From: Frondihabitans sp. PhB188
GTDB lineage: Bacteria; Actinomycetota; Actinomycetes; Actinomycetales; Microbacteriaceae
DNA: 64,000 nt
Assembly: GCF_003752365.1 (NCBI RefSeq)
Contig: NZ_RJUO01000002.1
Coordinates: 1 to 64,000 of the forward strand
Direction of reading: 5' to 3'
A program made the position numbers and the translations under genes. The notes under the pieces were generated by a model that was not told the origin of the DNA, searched no databases, and saw only the letters and a list, made by a program, of their open reading frames with translations. Position 1 is the stretch's first letter. Every line of letters starts with the position of its first letter. Positions 16,239 through 24,921 of this stretch are shown piece by piece.

Positions 16239-18207
16239 GTGCGGGGACTTCCTCGATTTCTTCGACGTCGGATGCGCGGAAGCATCTGCTGGCGTGGGGT
16301 TCCGCGTCGGGTCGTTCGCTGATCGTCATGAGGGCTGGGTGGGTGCGGCAGATTTCGATGGCGAGGGGGCAGCGGTCGGCGAAGCGGCAGCCGTCGGGTC
16401 GTTCCATGGCGGCGGGCATTCTCCCGGGGATGACCATCAGCCGGCTACCCTGGGTTTGCAGGTGGGGGTCAGCGGCGCGTAGCGCTGCCGTGTAGGGGTG
16501 CGCGGGATGCCGGAAAACGTTCCGGATGCTGCCCGCTTCGACGATTTCCCCGGCATACACGGTCAGCACTCGGTCACACATGTCTGCGACCACTCCCCAG
16601 TCATGGGTGACCAGGATGATCGACAGGGCCCGTTCCCGCTGCAAATCTTTCAGCAGCCCGAGTACCTCCATCTGGATGGTGACATCGAGTGCCGTGGTCG
16701 GCTCGTCGGCGATGAGAAGGTCTGGGTCGCCTGCGAGAGCGAGGGCAATGGCGACGCGTTGCGCTTGTCCGCCGGAAATCTCGAATGAGTACTTCCGCAT
16801 CACGTCTTCGGGCGAAGGAATTTTCACCGCGTCCAGCAGCCGGAGGCCTTCCTTGTAGGCGTCCTGTTTGCTCATCGTGCGGTGGTTGCGGACAGCCTCG
16901 ATGAGCTGGTTCCCAATTCGGAAAAGCGGGTCGAGGGCGGAGAGTGGGTCCTGGCCGATGTACGCGATCCGGCGGCCGCGCATGGTCGCCATAACTTGCT
17001 CGGTCGCTGTGACAAGGTCGGTTCCGTCGAGGTGTGCGTGCCCTTCAACTAGGGTGCTGTTGGAGGCTCGCATCAGCGAGCGGACAATGACGGATTTGCC
17101 GGCACCGGATTCGCCGACAATGCCCAGAACCTCACCTCGGAGCAGGTCGAAGTTGACATCGTCCACCAGGGCGACCGAGTTGTCCCCTCGTGTGCGCACG
17201 GTCAACCCGCGCACGCTGAGAAGGACATCCTGCGCCGTCTGCAACAGGTTCGCAGCACCTAGAGACTGCGGGTCTTCTGTGAGCAACGGTTCAGTGCTCT
17301 CCTGGAGCTGTGTGCGCAGGCGAGCTGGCGCTGAGCTCAGACGGCTCCGCAGCCGGCGTCGGATCTTCGCAGTTTTCTGTGCCACTTCTCCGAGGGTGCC
17401 GAACGACACGATGGTCAGGGCGATCGCGATCAGCGGCGGGAAGATCATCCATGGGTCGGGAGCGAGGTATTGCGTTCCGTCGGCGAGCAGTCCGCCCCAG
17501 CTCGCGTTGGGCGGTGCGACGTCCAGCCCGAGAAACCCCAGGCCTACTTCGGTGGTGATCGCGACGGCGGCGATCATGGACGCCTGGACACGGATCAGAC
17601 CAGCCAGCCGAGGGGTGAGGTGCCGCCAAATGATGGCGGGATGCGAGAGTCCGGTGGCCCGGGCGGAGGTGACATACAGCTCACCGCCGAGGCTCAACGT
17701 GGCGCCGCGAATGACACGGTAGATGAAAGGGCTGAGGAACACCGACGTGGCGGCGATCACGACGAAGAGGTTGTAGGGGAAGATCGCGAAGACGACCAGG
17801 CTGATCAGGACCGGGGGGACGGATTGGAGCACGTCGAACACGGCGGAGACGGCCCCGTCGAGGCGGCCCCGCAAGTAACCAGCGATGAGCCCGGCGATGC
17901 CTCCGAGTCCGATGGTGATGACCACCACGATGACGACGGCGAGGAGGGTCGGTTGGGCGCCGTACAGGAGCCGGACCAGAAGGTCGCGGCCGAGCTCGTC
18001 GGTGCCAAGCAGGTGTTTGCCGGTCGTCCCTTGTAGTTGGGCGGACAGGCTCTGCACGTCGGCGCCCTGCGGGGCAAGGACCGGAGCAAGAAGCGTGGCG
18101 ATCACCACGATGATGAGCCAGCCGCTAGCCAGGATTGTCGCCGGGCGAATCTTCCGGGCGTTCTTTTTCCGCAGCGGGACAGGTTTTTCCGTGACGAGGG
18201 TTGTCAT
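16231..18207 (-). CDS. Fused ABC importer permease-ATPase, DppC-DppD type
   Basis: A 658-residue fusion. Residues ~1-290 form a DppC/OppC permease: an N-terminal helix, the HLLGTDELGRDLLVRLLYG motif, and the EAA-like segment SARATGLSHPAIIWRHLTPR. After an Arg-rich linker (~290-330), residues ~335-640 are a DppD/OppD ATPase with Walker A GESGAGKS, signature ISGGQAQR, Walker B LLIADEPTTALD and the C-terminal Cys-rich oligopeptide extension CRFADRCPLAIEICR. Such C-D fusions occur in some actinobacterial peptide transporters. ATGA overlaps the permease gene upstream. Confidence 0.9.
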   Translation of the reverse strand: MTTLVTEKPVPLRKKNARKIRPATILASGWLIIVVIATLLAPVLAPQGADVQSLSAQLQGTTGKHLLGTDELGRDLLVRLLYGAQPTLLAVVIVVVITIGLGGIAGLIAGYLRGRLDGAVSAVFDVLQSVPPVLISLVVFAIFPYNLFVVIAATSVFLSPFIYRVIRGATLSLGGELYVTSARATGLSHPAIIWRHLTPRLAGLIRVQASMIAAVAITTEVGLGFLGLDVAPPNASWGGLLADGTQYLAPDPWMIFPPLIAIALTIVSFGTLGEVAQKTAKIRRRLRSRLSSAPARLRTQLQESTEPLLTEDPQSLGAANLLQTAQDVLLSVRGLTVRTRGDNSVALVDDVNFDLLRGEVLGIVGESGAGKSVIVRSLMRASNSTLVEGHAHLDGTDLVTATEQVMATMRGRRIAYIGQDPLSALDPLFRIGNQLIEAVRNHRTMSKQDAYKEGLRLLDAVKIPSPEDVMRKYSFEISGGQAQRVAIALALAGDPDLLIADEPTTALDVTIQMEVLGLLKDLQRERALSIILVTHDWGVVADMCDRVLTVYAGEIVEAGSIRNVFRHPAHPYTAALRAADPHLQTQGSRLMVIPGRMPAAMERPDGCRFADRCPLAIEICRTHPALMTISERPDAEPHASRCFRASDVEEIEEVPAHV

Positions 18208-19148
18208 GATGCGATCCTCAGTTTCGGGTTCAGGACGACGTAGAGCAGATCAATGCCGAAGTTGACGACGACGACATAGATCGTGAAGAACAGCACCGCC
18301 GCCTGCGCGACGGGAAGATCGTGCTGTGTGGCGGAGGTGACCGCCAGGCTGCCGATCCCGGGAAAGGCGAACACCGTTTCGATAAGCACCGTGGCGCCAA
18401 CTACGGACACCAACTGCACCCCGATGTAGGAGGTCGCCGGGACGATGGCGTTTTTCAGCGCATGCTTGTATGCCACCGATCGGCGTCGGAAGCCGTTACT
18501 GACGTAGGTGAATATGAATTCGCTTTGCATGGTGTCGACCATCGACTGCCTGACCTGTTTGGAGATGAAGCCCACCATCCCGAACGACAACGCGATGACC
18601 GGAAGCACCAGGCTGCCCGCCCAGGATCCGAACCCGGTTGACAGCTGGTTGTAGCCGTTCAAAGGGAACAGCCGCAGCTTCAGGGCGAAGACGAAGATCA
18701 GGACCACCCCGATGATGAAGCCGGGGATGGCGAAGGCGATGAGGCCTCCGGCGTCGACGACACGGGCGACCAAGCCGCCGCGAAGGGCGGACACGACGCC
18801 GAGGACGATGCCGGCGATCACGCTGACGATCGTGGACAGCAATACCAAAAGAAGGGTGGGCTGCCACCGGTTGCCAATGACGGCCAGGACCGGCTGACCA
18901 CTTGTCACGGAGGTGCCCAGGTTGCCATGCAGGGCGTTGGTTAGCCATGTCCAGTACTGCAGCGGTAGCGGCTCGTTGAGGTGGAGTTGTTTGGCGAGGG
19001 CGGCGACGGCTGCTGGTGAGGCTGTGGAGCCGAGGATGGTTTCCGCGGCGTTACCCGGAATCAGCCCCACCAGCAGGAACGTCAGGATGGACACGGCGAA
19101 CAGGACGACAACACCCATGGCGAAGCGTCGGGCCAGAAAATTGAACAT
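18204..19148 (-). CDS. ABC importer permease, DppB type
   Basis: The 314-residue inner-membrane permease has the DppB/OppB layout: N-terminal helix FAMGVVVLFAVSILTFLL, then a long periplasmic loop with the LHLNEPLPLQYWTWL motif typical of DppB, and the EAA-type loop around GFRRRSVAYKHALKNAIVP. An RBS (GAAAGGA) precedes the ATG at 19148. It pairs with the C-type permease half of the next gene to form the translocation channel. Confidence 0.9.
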   Translation of the reverse strand: MFNFLARRFAMGVVVLFAVSILTFLLVGLIPGNAAETILGSTASPAAVAALAKQLHLNEPLPLQYWTWLTNALHGNLGTSVTSGQPVLAVIGNRWQPTLLLVLLSTIVSVIAGIVLGVVSALRGGLVARVVDAGGLIAFAIPGFIIGVVLIFVFALKLRLFPLNGYNQLSTGFGSWAGSLVLPVIALSFGMVGFISKQVRQSMVDTMQSEFIFTYVSNGFRRRSVAYKHALKNAIVPATSYIGVQLVSVVGATVLIETVFAFPGIGSLAVTSATQHDLPVAQAAVLFFTIYVVVVNFGIDLLYVVLNPKLRIAS

Positions 19149-19172
19149 GGTGTTCTCGTCCTTTCGCGGCCG

Positions 19173-20750
19173 CTAGTTTGTCGGAGTCATGAGGACCGGG
19201 TCGGGGTAGACGCCCCACGCCGGCGGCACCTTCAGGTCCTTGCTCGTGTAGTACGTGCTCGAAAGACCCGCCACGTCAACCAGCCAGGCGTTGTCCGTGA
19301 TGTACTGACCGAGCTTCGACCAATCCGCCGTCGCAGCTGAGCCGCTCTCGGCACTGGCCGTCAGGTACTGCGACTCGAAACTCGCCGTCGGCCACGCCGT
19401 TCCGAGCGGGTTGAACAGCCCACCGGGGGCGAAGATGCGCGACGTGGTCAAGGTGAATACCTGACCTTGCATCTGCTGGACGGCAGCTGGGTATTTGCCA
19501 CTGGCCTGATCCGTGCCGTAGGTCTGGATACCGACAGCGGCCGTCAGCTTCACCGTGATGCCAATCGCCTTCAGCTCCGGCACCAGGATCTGGACGACAG
19601 TGGACGACAGCGGGTCGGTCTGCTCATAAAGAATCGGCAAGGTGAAGCCGTTGGAGTAGCCCGCCTCGGCAAGGAGCTTCTTGGCTTTGGTCACGTTGTG
19701 CGAGTACACGTCCGAGTCGTAATAGCCGACGTACCCGTTCGCCGCGATCTGCTCGTGGGCGGTTCCGCCGATTGCTTTCGCGTCGGCGGTCCGGTTCACT
19801 GCATAGTTCAAAGCCTGGCGGACCTTCAGGTTCGCCAAAGCCGGGACGATCTTTCCCTCGCGGTCAAGGATCATGATGCCGTAGATGCTGGTCGCCGGAT
19901 TCGTCACCAGATCCAGTCCCGCCTTCTTGGCGGTGGAGTCATCGGACGGGGCGCCCTGCTCCAGCGAGTAGCTGCCCGCTTCCACCGACTGCAGTCGGGA
20001 GGCGTTGTTGCCGATGATCTTCAGTACGACTTTCTGCCAGTGCTGCTTGCTGGGTGCGTAATAGTTCGTGTTCTTCACGAACGTGTACGTCGTCCCGGTC
20101 GTGGTCTGACTGGCGTCAAGCTTGTACGGGCCGGCACCGAACGTCGCCGCCCCCAACTGCGTCGAGGTCAGCGCCTTAGGGCTCACCGGCGTACCGAAAA
20201 TCCCGGCCTGATCGAATTGCAACTGGGCGTAAGGAAACGGCTTCGAGAAGGAGATGTCCAATGTTGTCGCGTCGGGGGTGGAGTAGCTCGAAACCGGGAA
20301 GGTGTCGGTCGTGATCTTGCTGGCTGCAATGGCCGCCTTCATGTACGCCTCGATGCCCTGAGCCGTCATCACCGTTCCGTCGGCAAACTTCACGTTGCTC
20401 CGAAGGGTGATCTCGATCTTGGTGTTACCCGTTCCGACGTACGCAAAACTCTTCGCGAGCTCCGGGGTGAACTTCGTCGCACCGGTCTGGATGAGCAGAC
20501 TGTCGTAGGCGAGGTTATTAGTCACCTGCTTGCTCGACTGCAGCATCGGGTTCAGCGACGGCGGCGCGCTGCCGTCGTACAGCGTGAGGGTCTTATCGCT
20601 GGACGTGGTGCTGGAAGTTCCGCTGCTGCTGCAACCGGTGAGTCCCGCCACCACCACCGCCACAGCCACGGCAGCGACCGAGGCTTTCTTCAGAGCCCCA
20701 GGGCGGGCCAACCCACCACTGATATCCGACACGAACGGCTTCTTCGACAT
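19173..20750 (-). CDS. Substrate-binding lipoprotein, family 5 (peptide/nickel type)
   Basis: A 525-residue extracytoplasmic solute-binding protein of family 5 (DppA/OppA). Residues ~20-40 form a lipoprotein signal with lipobox LTGC (Cys40) and a Ser/Thr-rich linker after it. The family hallmark segment is SLNPMLQSSKQVTNNLAYDSL, followed by LAKSFAYVGTGNTKIEITLR. The RBS AAGGAGA is good. It is the first gene of the importer operon and fixes the substrate; a hydrophobic, glycosidic or peptidic ligand is equally possible, since family 5 binds many compound types. A MarR-type operator overlaps its promoter. Confidence 0.9.
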   Translation of the reverse strand: MSKKPFVSDISGGLARPGALKKASVAAVAVAVVVAGLTGCSSSGTSSTTSSDKTLTLYDGSAPPSLNPMLQSSKQVTNNLAYDSLLIQTGATKFTPELAKSFAYVGTGNTKIEITLRSNVKFADGTVMTAQGIEAYMKAAIAASKITTDTFPVSSYSTPDATTLDISFSKPFPYAQLQFDQAGIFGTPVSPKALTSTQLGAATFGAGPYKLDASQTTTGTTYTFVKNTNYYAPSKQHWQKVVLKIIGNNASRLQSVEAGSYSLEQGAPSDDSTAKKAGLDLVTNPATSIYGIMILDREGKIVPALANLKVRQALNYAVNRTADAKAIGGTAHEQIAANGYVGYYDSDVYSHNVTKAKKLLAEAGYSNGFTLPILYEQTDPLSSTVVQILVPELKAIGITVKLTAAVGIQTYGTDQASGKYPAAVQQMQGQVFTLTTSRIFAPGGLFNPLGTAWPTASFESQYLTASAESGSAATADWSKLGQYITDNAWLVDVAGLSSTYYTSKDLKVPPAWGVYPDPVLMTPTN

Positions 20751-20832
20751 GCGTCTCCTTGTAGAGCGTCGTTGCTGCTACCGGCACGAAGTGCCGTGGT
20801 CGCTCACCGTGATCGGTGCGACTGCTGCAGGA

Positions 20833-20863
20833 CGCTACAGAAGAAAAGCCTGGGTTGTCAACC
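20833..20863 (-). promoter_or_regulatory. Promoter of the importer operon with overlapping MarR-type operator
   Basis: On the minus strand, TTGACA (20862-20857) is followed after 18 bases by TAGCGT (20838-20833), giving a start about 75 bases before the lipoprotein ATG. The -35 box lies inside the palindrome GGTTGTCAACC (20853-20863), the shape many actinobacterial MarR proteins bind. A MarR gene is divergent at 21083, so repression by blocking the -35 is likely. Confidence 0.55.
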
Positions 20864-21082
20864 TGGTCTTCTAAAGTGCCGTGGAATTGAGATCGGCTAG
20901 GGGCGACCGCACGTTTATATGAAGTCGCACACTTATTCAGCAGCGATTATGTCCGTGGGTCGTTGAACAAATCGGCGGGTAATCGGAACGCCAAGTTGGC
21001 AATCCCTTATGGCTGCTTCATCATGGTTGTTAGCCGCCTTGGAGAGGATGTACGCCTAGGTGATGCCGACGAAGACGACGAA

Positions 21083-21538
21083 ATGAAGTGGACCATTCCT
21101 GCCATGACCAAGAGCGATGATCTCTTCACCACAGCCAATGCAGTCAGAGTGGCTGTAGGCGTCTTTCATCGACGGGTGCGAGATGAATTGGAGGACGGCG
21201 TTTCTCCTTCTCAAACTGTCGTGTTGTCCCGGCTTGACCGAAATGGGCCGGAGTCGATCGTCGACTTGGCGCGACGTGAACGAGTGACTCCTCAGGCCAT
21301 GGGATCGACCGTGGCTTCCCTCGAAGCACGCGGCCTTCTGGACCGCACCCCCGACCCGAACGACGGACGCCGTGTCCTGGTCTCGCCCACACCCGAAGGC
21401 CACCGTCTCATTAGGTCCCGACAAGACGCCGTCACGACACGAGTCGCAGATGCCCTCGCCGAGCATTTCGAACCAACAGACATCGAGCAAATACGTTTGG
21501 CGGCGAGGATGATCGAGCAGCTCGCCCATTTCATCTGA
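21083..21538 (+). CDS. MarR-family transcriptional regulator
   Basis: A 151-residue MarR-type winged-helix protein (144 if it starts at ATG 21104). The recognition part reads SQTVVLSRLDRNGPESIVDLARRERVTPQAMGSTVA and the wing has the conserved D-P-N-D-G-R-R motif. It is divergent from the importer operon with a 332-base spacer containing a MarR-like palindrome. MarR proteins often respond to phenolic ligands, which would fit this region, but the ligand is not readable here. The more upstream open frame from 20963 is rejected because its first 40 residues are unlike the family. Confidence 0.85.
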   Translation: MKWTIPAMTKSDDLFTTANAVRVAVGVFHRRVRDELEDGVSPSQTVVLSRLDRNGPESIVDLARRERVTPQAMGSTVASLEARGLLDRTPDPNDGRRVLVSPTPEGHRLIRSRQDAVTTRVADALAEHFEPTDIEQIRLAARMIEQLAHFI

Positions 21539-21762
21539 CCAGTCCTCGAACGAATAACAGGCCGCCGCACAGCAGGCGGATGCAGAACACCGCCCCACCT
21601 CGGCAGGCTCGTAGCGTTGACCGTTCCTATTCCAGTACCACCTCGGTGTGAAACGCGTCTTTGATTGCTGCCAGACCTGGGCCACTACCATCGCCGACAA
21701 GATCATTTCTGCCCGACCCCGAAACCCTCACCAACTAACCCCCGACACGTCGCGAACCGAAG

Positions 21763-22713
21763 TCATTCTTCGGGCCAGACGGTGCGCTCTTTCAGCAGGT
21801 GCGCTTCAGCCAGGAGATTCTCGAGGTACGCGTTCGCCGAGTCAATCTGGTCGAGGACATCATCCTGTGCGGCGACCAGCTCGTGAGAGGTGGCGTTGCG
21901 GTACCGACCCACCGGAGCTAGCAGTGGACCTAGTTTCTCTGTCTGTCCGGTGGGGGTGCGGCGGTGGCTGATGATGGTCGTGATTGTCCGGACGCTGATC
22001 GGCCTGCCGGTCCCGACGGCGCCGGTCTGGTCGATCGATGGCAACAACGCGACCCCCGCGCGCCACAACACCCCCACTTTGTCCTGGCAGCCGTGCACGG
22101 GCGGGTCCGCGGTGGTGGGGTCCAGCAGCGGCAGGTAGGAGCCGCGGAGGCGTTCGTAATGCGGGGCGATCACCATCAACCAGGCGGCCACCGCGCACCG
22201 CGGGCACTCCCCCGGAACATCCGCAGCCGGAACGACATGGCCACGGATGCTGGCGTGGCCGGGGTAGATGCTGATGTCGTTCGGGGTGACCGTGCGGGCC
22301 TGGTTGCGGGTGAATCCGAGGGTCCCGGTGAGGACGATGAGGAACCCGTCCCGCCTACCCACGAGGCCTACTGGGAATCGGTACCGGGGCAGCTGCATCA
22401 ACGCCTCCTGCGGGTCCAGGAGACCGGGCCGCGCCGTCCACAGGGAGTCGGGGTGCCCGGTCAGTCGGGGCGCATCGATCTCGATACCGGCCTGGGCGTG
22501 GACGGCGAGGATCACCTGGAGCCGGCCCACCTGGGTGGCCCAGGCGGCAGGGAACGCGTCCAGGAACCCGGCAAGGGTGTCCCGGGACGCCGGCAACGCC
22601 TCCACACCCCACGACTCACACCAGTCCGAAAACAACCCCCACGCCCACGACTTACTCGGGTCCGGCCGGTGGGCTCTTGAGTCTTGGCTTCCGATGTGGC
22701 CTGTGGTGATCAT
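21763..22713 (-). CDS. Degenerate tyrosine-recombinase-like partner protein
   Basis: A 316-residue protein encoded 13 bases after the recombinase gene. Its layout parallels that enzyme: an N-terminal core-binding-like helical half (~25-80), RRDGFLIVLTGTLGFTRNQA at the place of the catalytic-Arg segment, then CPRCAVAAW matching the recombinase CPPCAFRRW. The catalytic Arg is Thr135 here, and no HxxR box or terminal Tyr is visible. I infer a catalytically dead paralogue that could help DNA binding or synapsis. The start ATG 22713 follows the recombinase stop; an upstream in-frame ATG (22782) would overlap it. Confidence 0.6.
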   Translation of the reverse strand: MITTGHIGSQDSRAHRPDPSKSWAWGLFSDWCESWGVEALPASRDTLAGFLDAFPAAWATQVGRLQVILAVHAQAGIEIDAPRLTGHPDSLWTARPGLLDPQEALMQLPRYRFPVGLVGRRDGFLIVLTGTLGFTRNQARTVTPNDISIYPGHASIRGHVVPAADVPGECPRCAVAAWLMVIAPHYERLRGSYLPLLDPTTADPPVHGCQDKVGVLWRAGVALLPSIDQTGAVGTGRPISVRTITTIISHRRTPTGQTEKLGPLLAPVGRYRNATSHELVAAQDDVLDQIDSANAYLENLLAEAHLLKERTVWPEE

Positions 22714-22726
22714 CCGCGGTGTCCGG

Positions 22727-23929
22727 TTAGAGGCCGAGCGTGATGACGGCGTTCTGCTCCAACGGCGCATTTTCCCGCGCATACACGTGCACGGTGGCCG
22801 GGTTTTTGTGTCCGGTCTGCCGCATGATCTGGTGATCTGTAGCTCCCGCCCTAATTGCCTGCGTTACGAAACCTGCTCGCAGCGAGTGCCCGGTGATGCT
22901 TCCCGCCGGAATCCCCGCAGCGTGAGCACGCTCCGTCACCATCCGCCCGATCGCATCCCCCAACACCGCGGTTGCCCTGATCGTGCCAGTTTTCGCCATC
23001 GCCCGAAACAGCGGCGCCCGCCCCGGCAGGCCACCCGTCCACAGGTCCTGGCAGACGTGAATCGCGAGGTCCTGGCCGCGAAGGGAGCGCATGACCTCCG
23101 GCCGTCCTTCGTCCTGGGCTTGGAGGAGCCGGTACCAGCGGCGGAACGCACACGGCGGACACGTCGCCGAGTTCGCCCCATACGGCAACGCCTTCACCTG
23201 CCCCCGACCCTCCTGATCCGTCTTCGAGGACCGCACCCGCACATGCAAACCGTCCTCAGCATGCAAGAACACATCTCCCACGAGGAGTTCGGACAATTCC
23301 GTGCGACGGAAAGCTCCCGCAAACCCGAAAACGAGGAGGGCAATATCGCGGGTGCCCTTCACCCCCGCCGGGTACGAGGTGACGTCAACCGCCAACACGG
23401 TTTTCCGCAGATCCGCCACCAACAACGGCGAAGCACGCTTCGTGGGACGGTGGGTGCTGCGACGGATCCCGTTCAGCGTGTCCGTGACCCGCCGGTCAGC
23501 GCACGGATTCCGGAACCCCCGCTCATGGTGGGCCCACGCGATCGCCGCCACCCAGCGACCAATCGACGCCGTCGAATACCGCGGAGTGTCCTCCACGGTG
23601 CGTTGGAGCGCTTTCTCGGACAGGTACTCCGCCACTTCCTTCGCCGACCGAGGGAACGACAGCTGCTCCTCGACGAGAGAGTCCGGGATGGGTTCCTTCT
23701 CGGTGTAGCCGGCCAGCCACCGGCAGAACATCCGCACATCCGACTCATACGAGCGCCGCGTCCCCGAAGACAGGGCGGCCCGCTGAAACACCGCCGCCGC
23801 TGTCGTCAGCTCGCGGGCGGCAGCCTCTCCCCCGACAGGAACGGCCCGAGACTGCGGGCCGGCGCCCGAGGGCACCACAACGACGGCCGGCGTCGACGCA
23901 CCCATACCCGGCCCGTATCCGCTACTCAT
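22727..23929 (-). CDS. Tyrosine recombinase/integrase
   Basis: A 400-residue site-specific recombinase. A SAM-like core-binding domain (~40-145) precedes the catalytic domain with Arg208 (AFRRTELSEL), Lys236 (SSKTDQ), the box GHSLRAG (His348, Arg351), His374 (QTGHKNPAT) and nucleophile Tyr383 (VHVYARE). All active-site residues are present, so it should be functional. A zinc-like CPPC pair lies at ~257-260. It heads a two-gene minus-strand unit with the dead paralogue, which lies between the accessory genes and two tRNA genes. This is the best candidate for the activity that brought the island in. Confidence 0.9.
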   Translation of the reverse strand: MSSGYGPGMGASTPAVVVVPSGAGPQSRAVPVGGEAAARELTTAAAVFQRAALSSGTRRSYESDVRMFCRWLAGYTEKEPIPDSLVEEQLSFPRSAKEVAEYLSEKALQRTVEDTPRYSTASIGRWVAAIAWAHHERGFRNPCADRRVTDTLNGIRRSTHRPTKRASPLLVADLRKTVLAVDVTSYPAGVKGTRDIALLVFGFAGAFRRTELSELLVGDVFLHAEDGLHVRVRSSKTDQEGRGQVKALPYGANSATCPPCAFRRWYRLLQAQDEGRPEVMRSLRGQDLAIHVCQDLWTGGLPGRAPLFRAMAKTGTIRATAVLGDAIGRMVTERAHAAGIPAGSITGHSLRAGFVTQAIRAGATDHQIMRQTGHKNPATVHVYARENAPLEQNAVITLGL

Positions 23930-24504
23930 AGCATCTCCCTCACCACCTCGGGCCCGATGGAGCCCGTTTTGACCTCAGATGAAGCGTACCGGGGTCAACA
24001 CGGGTAATGGCGCTTACCAGGTGCTACCGAGTCAGGGACATGACCGGCCGGAGTGACGCGACAGTCGGCGAGCGATGCGTCATTGAGAATGTCTTTTGGT
24101 GGATCCGCCCTGCAGCCATGGCTTTATGTTCCGCGTACCTGAGGACGAACCCACGGACGCGACTTGGCAGTCGAGTGGAAAGGCAGTCGGCGTTGGACCC
24201 CTGGGCATGATCTTTTAGCCGGACGGAGTCGACAAAGTGCCTCTGCTCATCCTCCCCTGGTGTCCAAGACGGCAACCCGAAATATGAGCTGCGTTGGTCA
24301 CCTCCTTGGCAGGGGGGGGGAGGTGACCGCCCGTTCCAAGATCTGTGCCTGCTGAGCCGATGTAGCGCCGGCTTCTTGCAGGGCAACCATCCGCAGTGTT
24401 TCAAAGACTGTGCAAGGCAGACTGAAACGAGCGTCGATCGAAGCTACAGATGGAGGGCGACAGCTTGAGCGTAGTTCTGAGCGATATAGGCAATGGGGTT
24501 GGAA
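23930..24504. other. Gene-free stretch between recombinase and tRNA-Met
   Basis: About 575 bases without a credible gene. Short frames on both strands lack an RBS and domain signs. A run of nine G lies near 24310. If the island inserted by site-specific recombination, an attachment site would be expected about here, but I could not find a duplicated tRNA end elsewhere in the window. Confidence 0.45.
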
Positions 24505-24549
24505 TAAAAAAGACCCTCTGCCCGAATAAAAGCCAGGTCAGAGGGTCTT
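24505..24549 (-). terminator. Intrinsic terminator after tRNA-Met
   Basis: AAGACCCTCTG (24510-24520) and CAGAGGGTCTT (24539-24549) form a perfect 11-bp stem. On the minus strand it is followed by TTTTTATT, five bases after the tRNA-Met 3' end. This is a textbook rho-independent terminator. Confidence 0.85.
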
Positions 24550-24554
24550 AGCTG

Positions 24555-24628
24555 TAGCGGGAGCGGGACTCGAACCCGCGACACCACGATTATGAGCCGT
24601 GTGCTCTAACCACCTGAGCTACCCCGCC
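24555..24628 (-). tRNA. tRNA-Met(CAT)
   Basis: A 74-nt cloverleaf read on the minus strand: acceptor GGCGGGG pairs with TCCCGCT, the D-arm is GCTC-AGGTGGTTA-GAGC, the anticodon loop CTCATAA gives CAU, and the T-arm is GCGGG-TTCGAGT-CCCGC. The discriminator is A, and no CCA is encoded. The first base pair (G-U) and lack of an initiator C1xA72 mismatch favour elongator Met. It marks the edge of the accessory region. Confidence 0.9.
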
Positions 24629-24711
24629 GCACCAGCCGACTAGGCCGGCCTGTGCCTCCGCATCTCGACTGAGTCCGCGCGAGCGGTTGTTCAGTGTCGT
24701 TCAGAGGGACG

Positions 24712-24783
<72 letters not shown>

Positions 24784-24921
24784 GTAGCCGTCGCGCCGTC
24801 AGTGTTTCAGGCCGCGATTGGCACCACACGAGAATAGCAGGACTTCGAGGCGCCTCGTGACACGAGACGACGCCGACAGCACGGAGGGTGCCGGGTCGCC
24901 CCGACACCCTCGCGATGCGGG

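Noticed and set aside
20963-21082. Extended N-terminus of the MarR regulator
   Set aside because: The extra 40 residues are unlike MarR proteins, and two better ATG codons follow (21083 and 21104).
23930-24504. Attachment site duplicated from tRNA-Met
   Set aside because: I looked for the tRNA 3' sequence in bases 1-24,000 and saw no copy; the other end may be outside the window.
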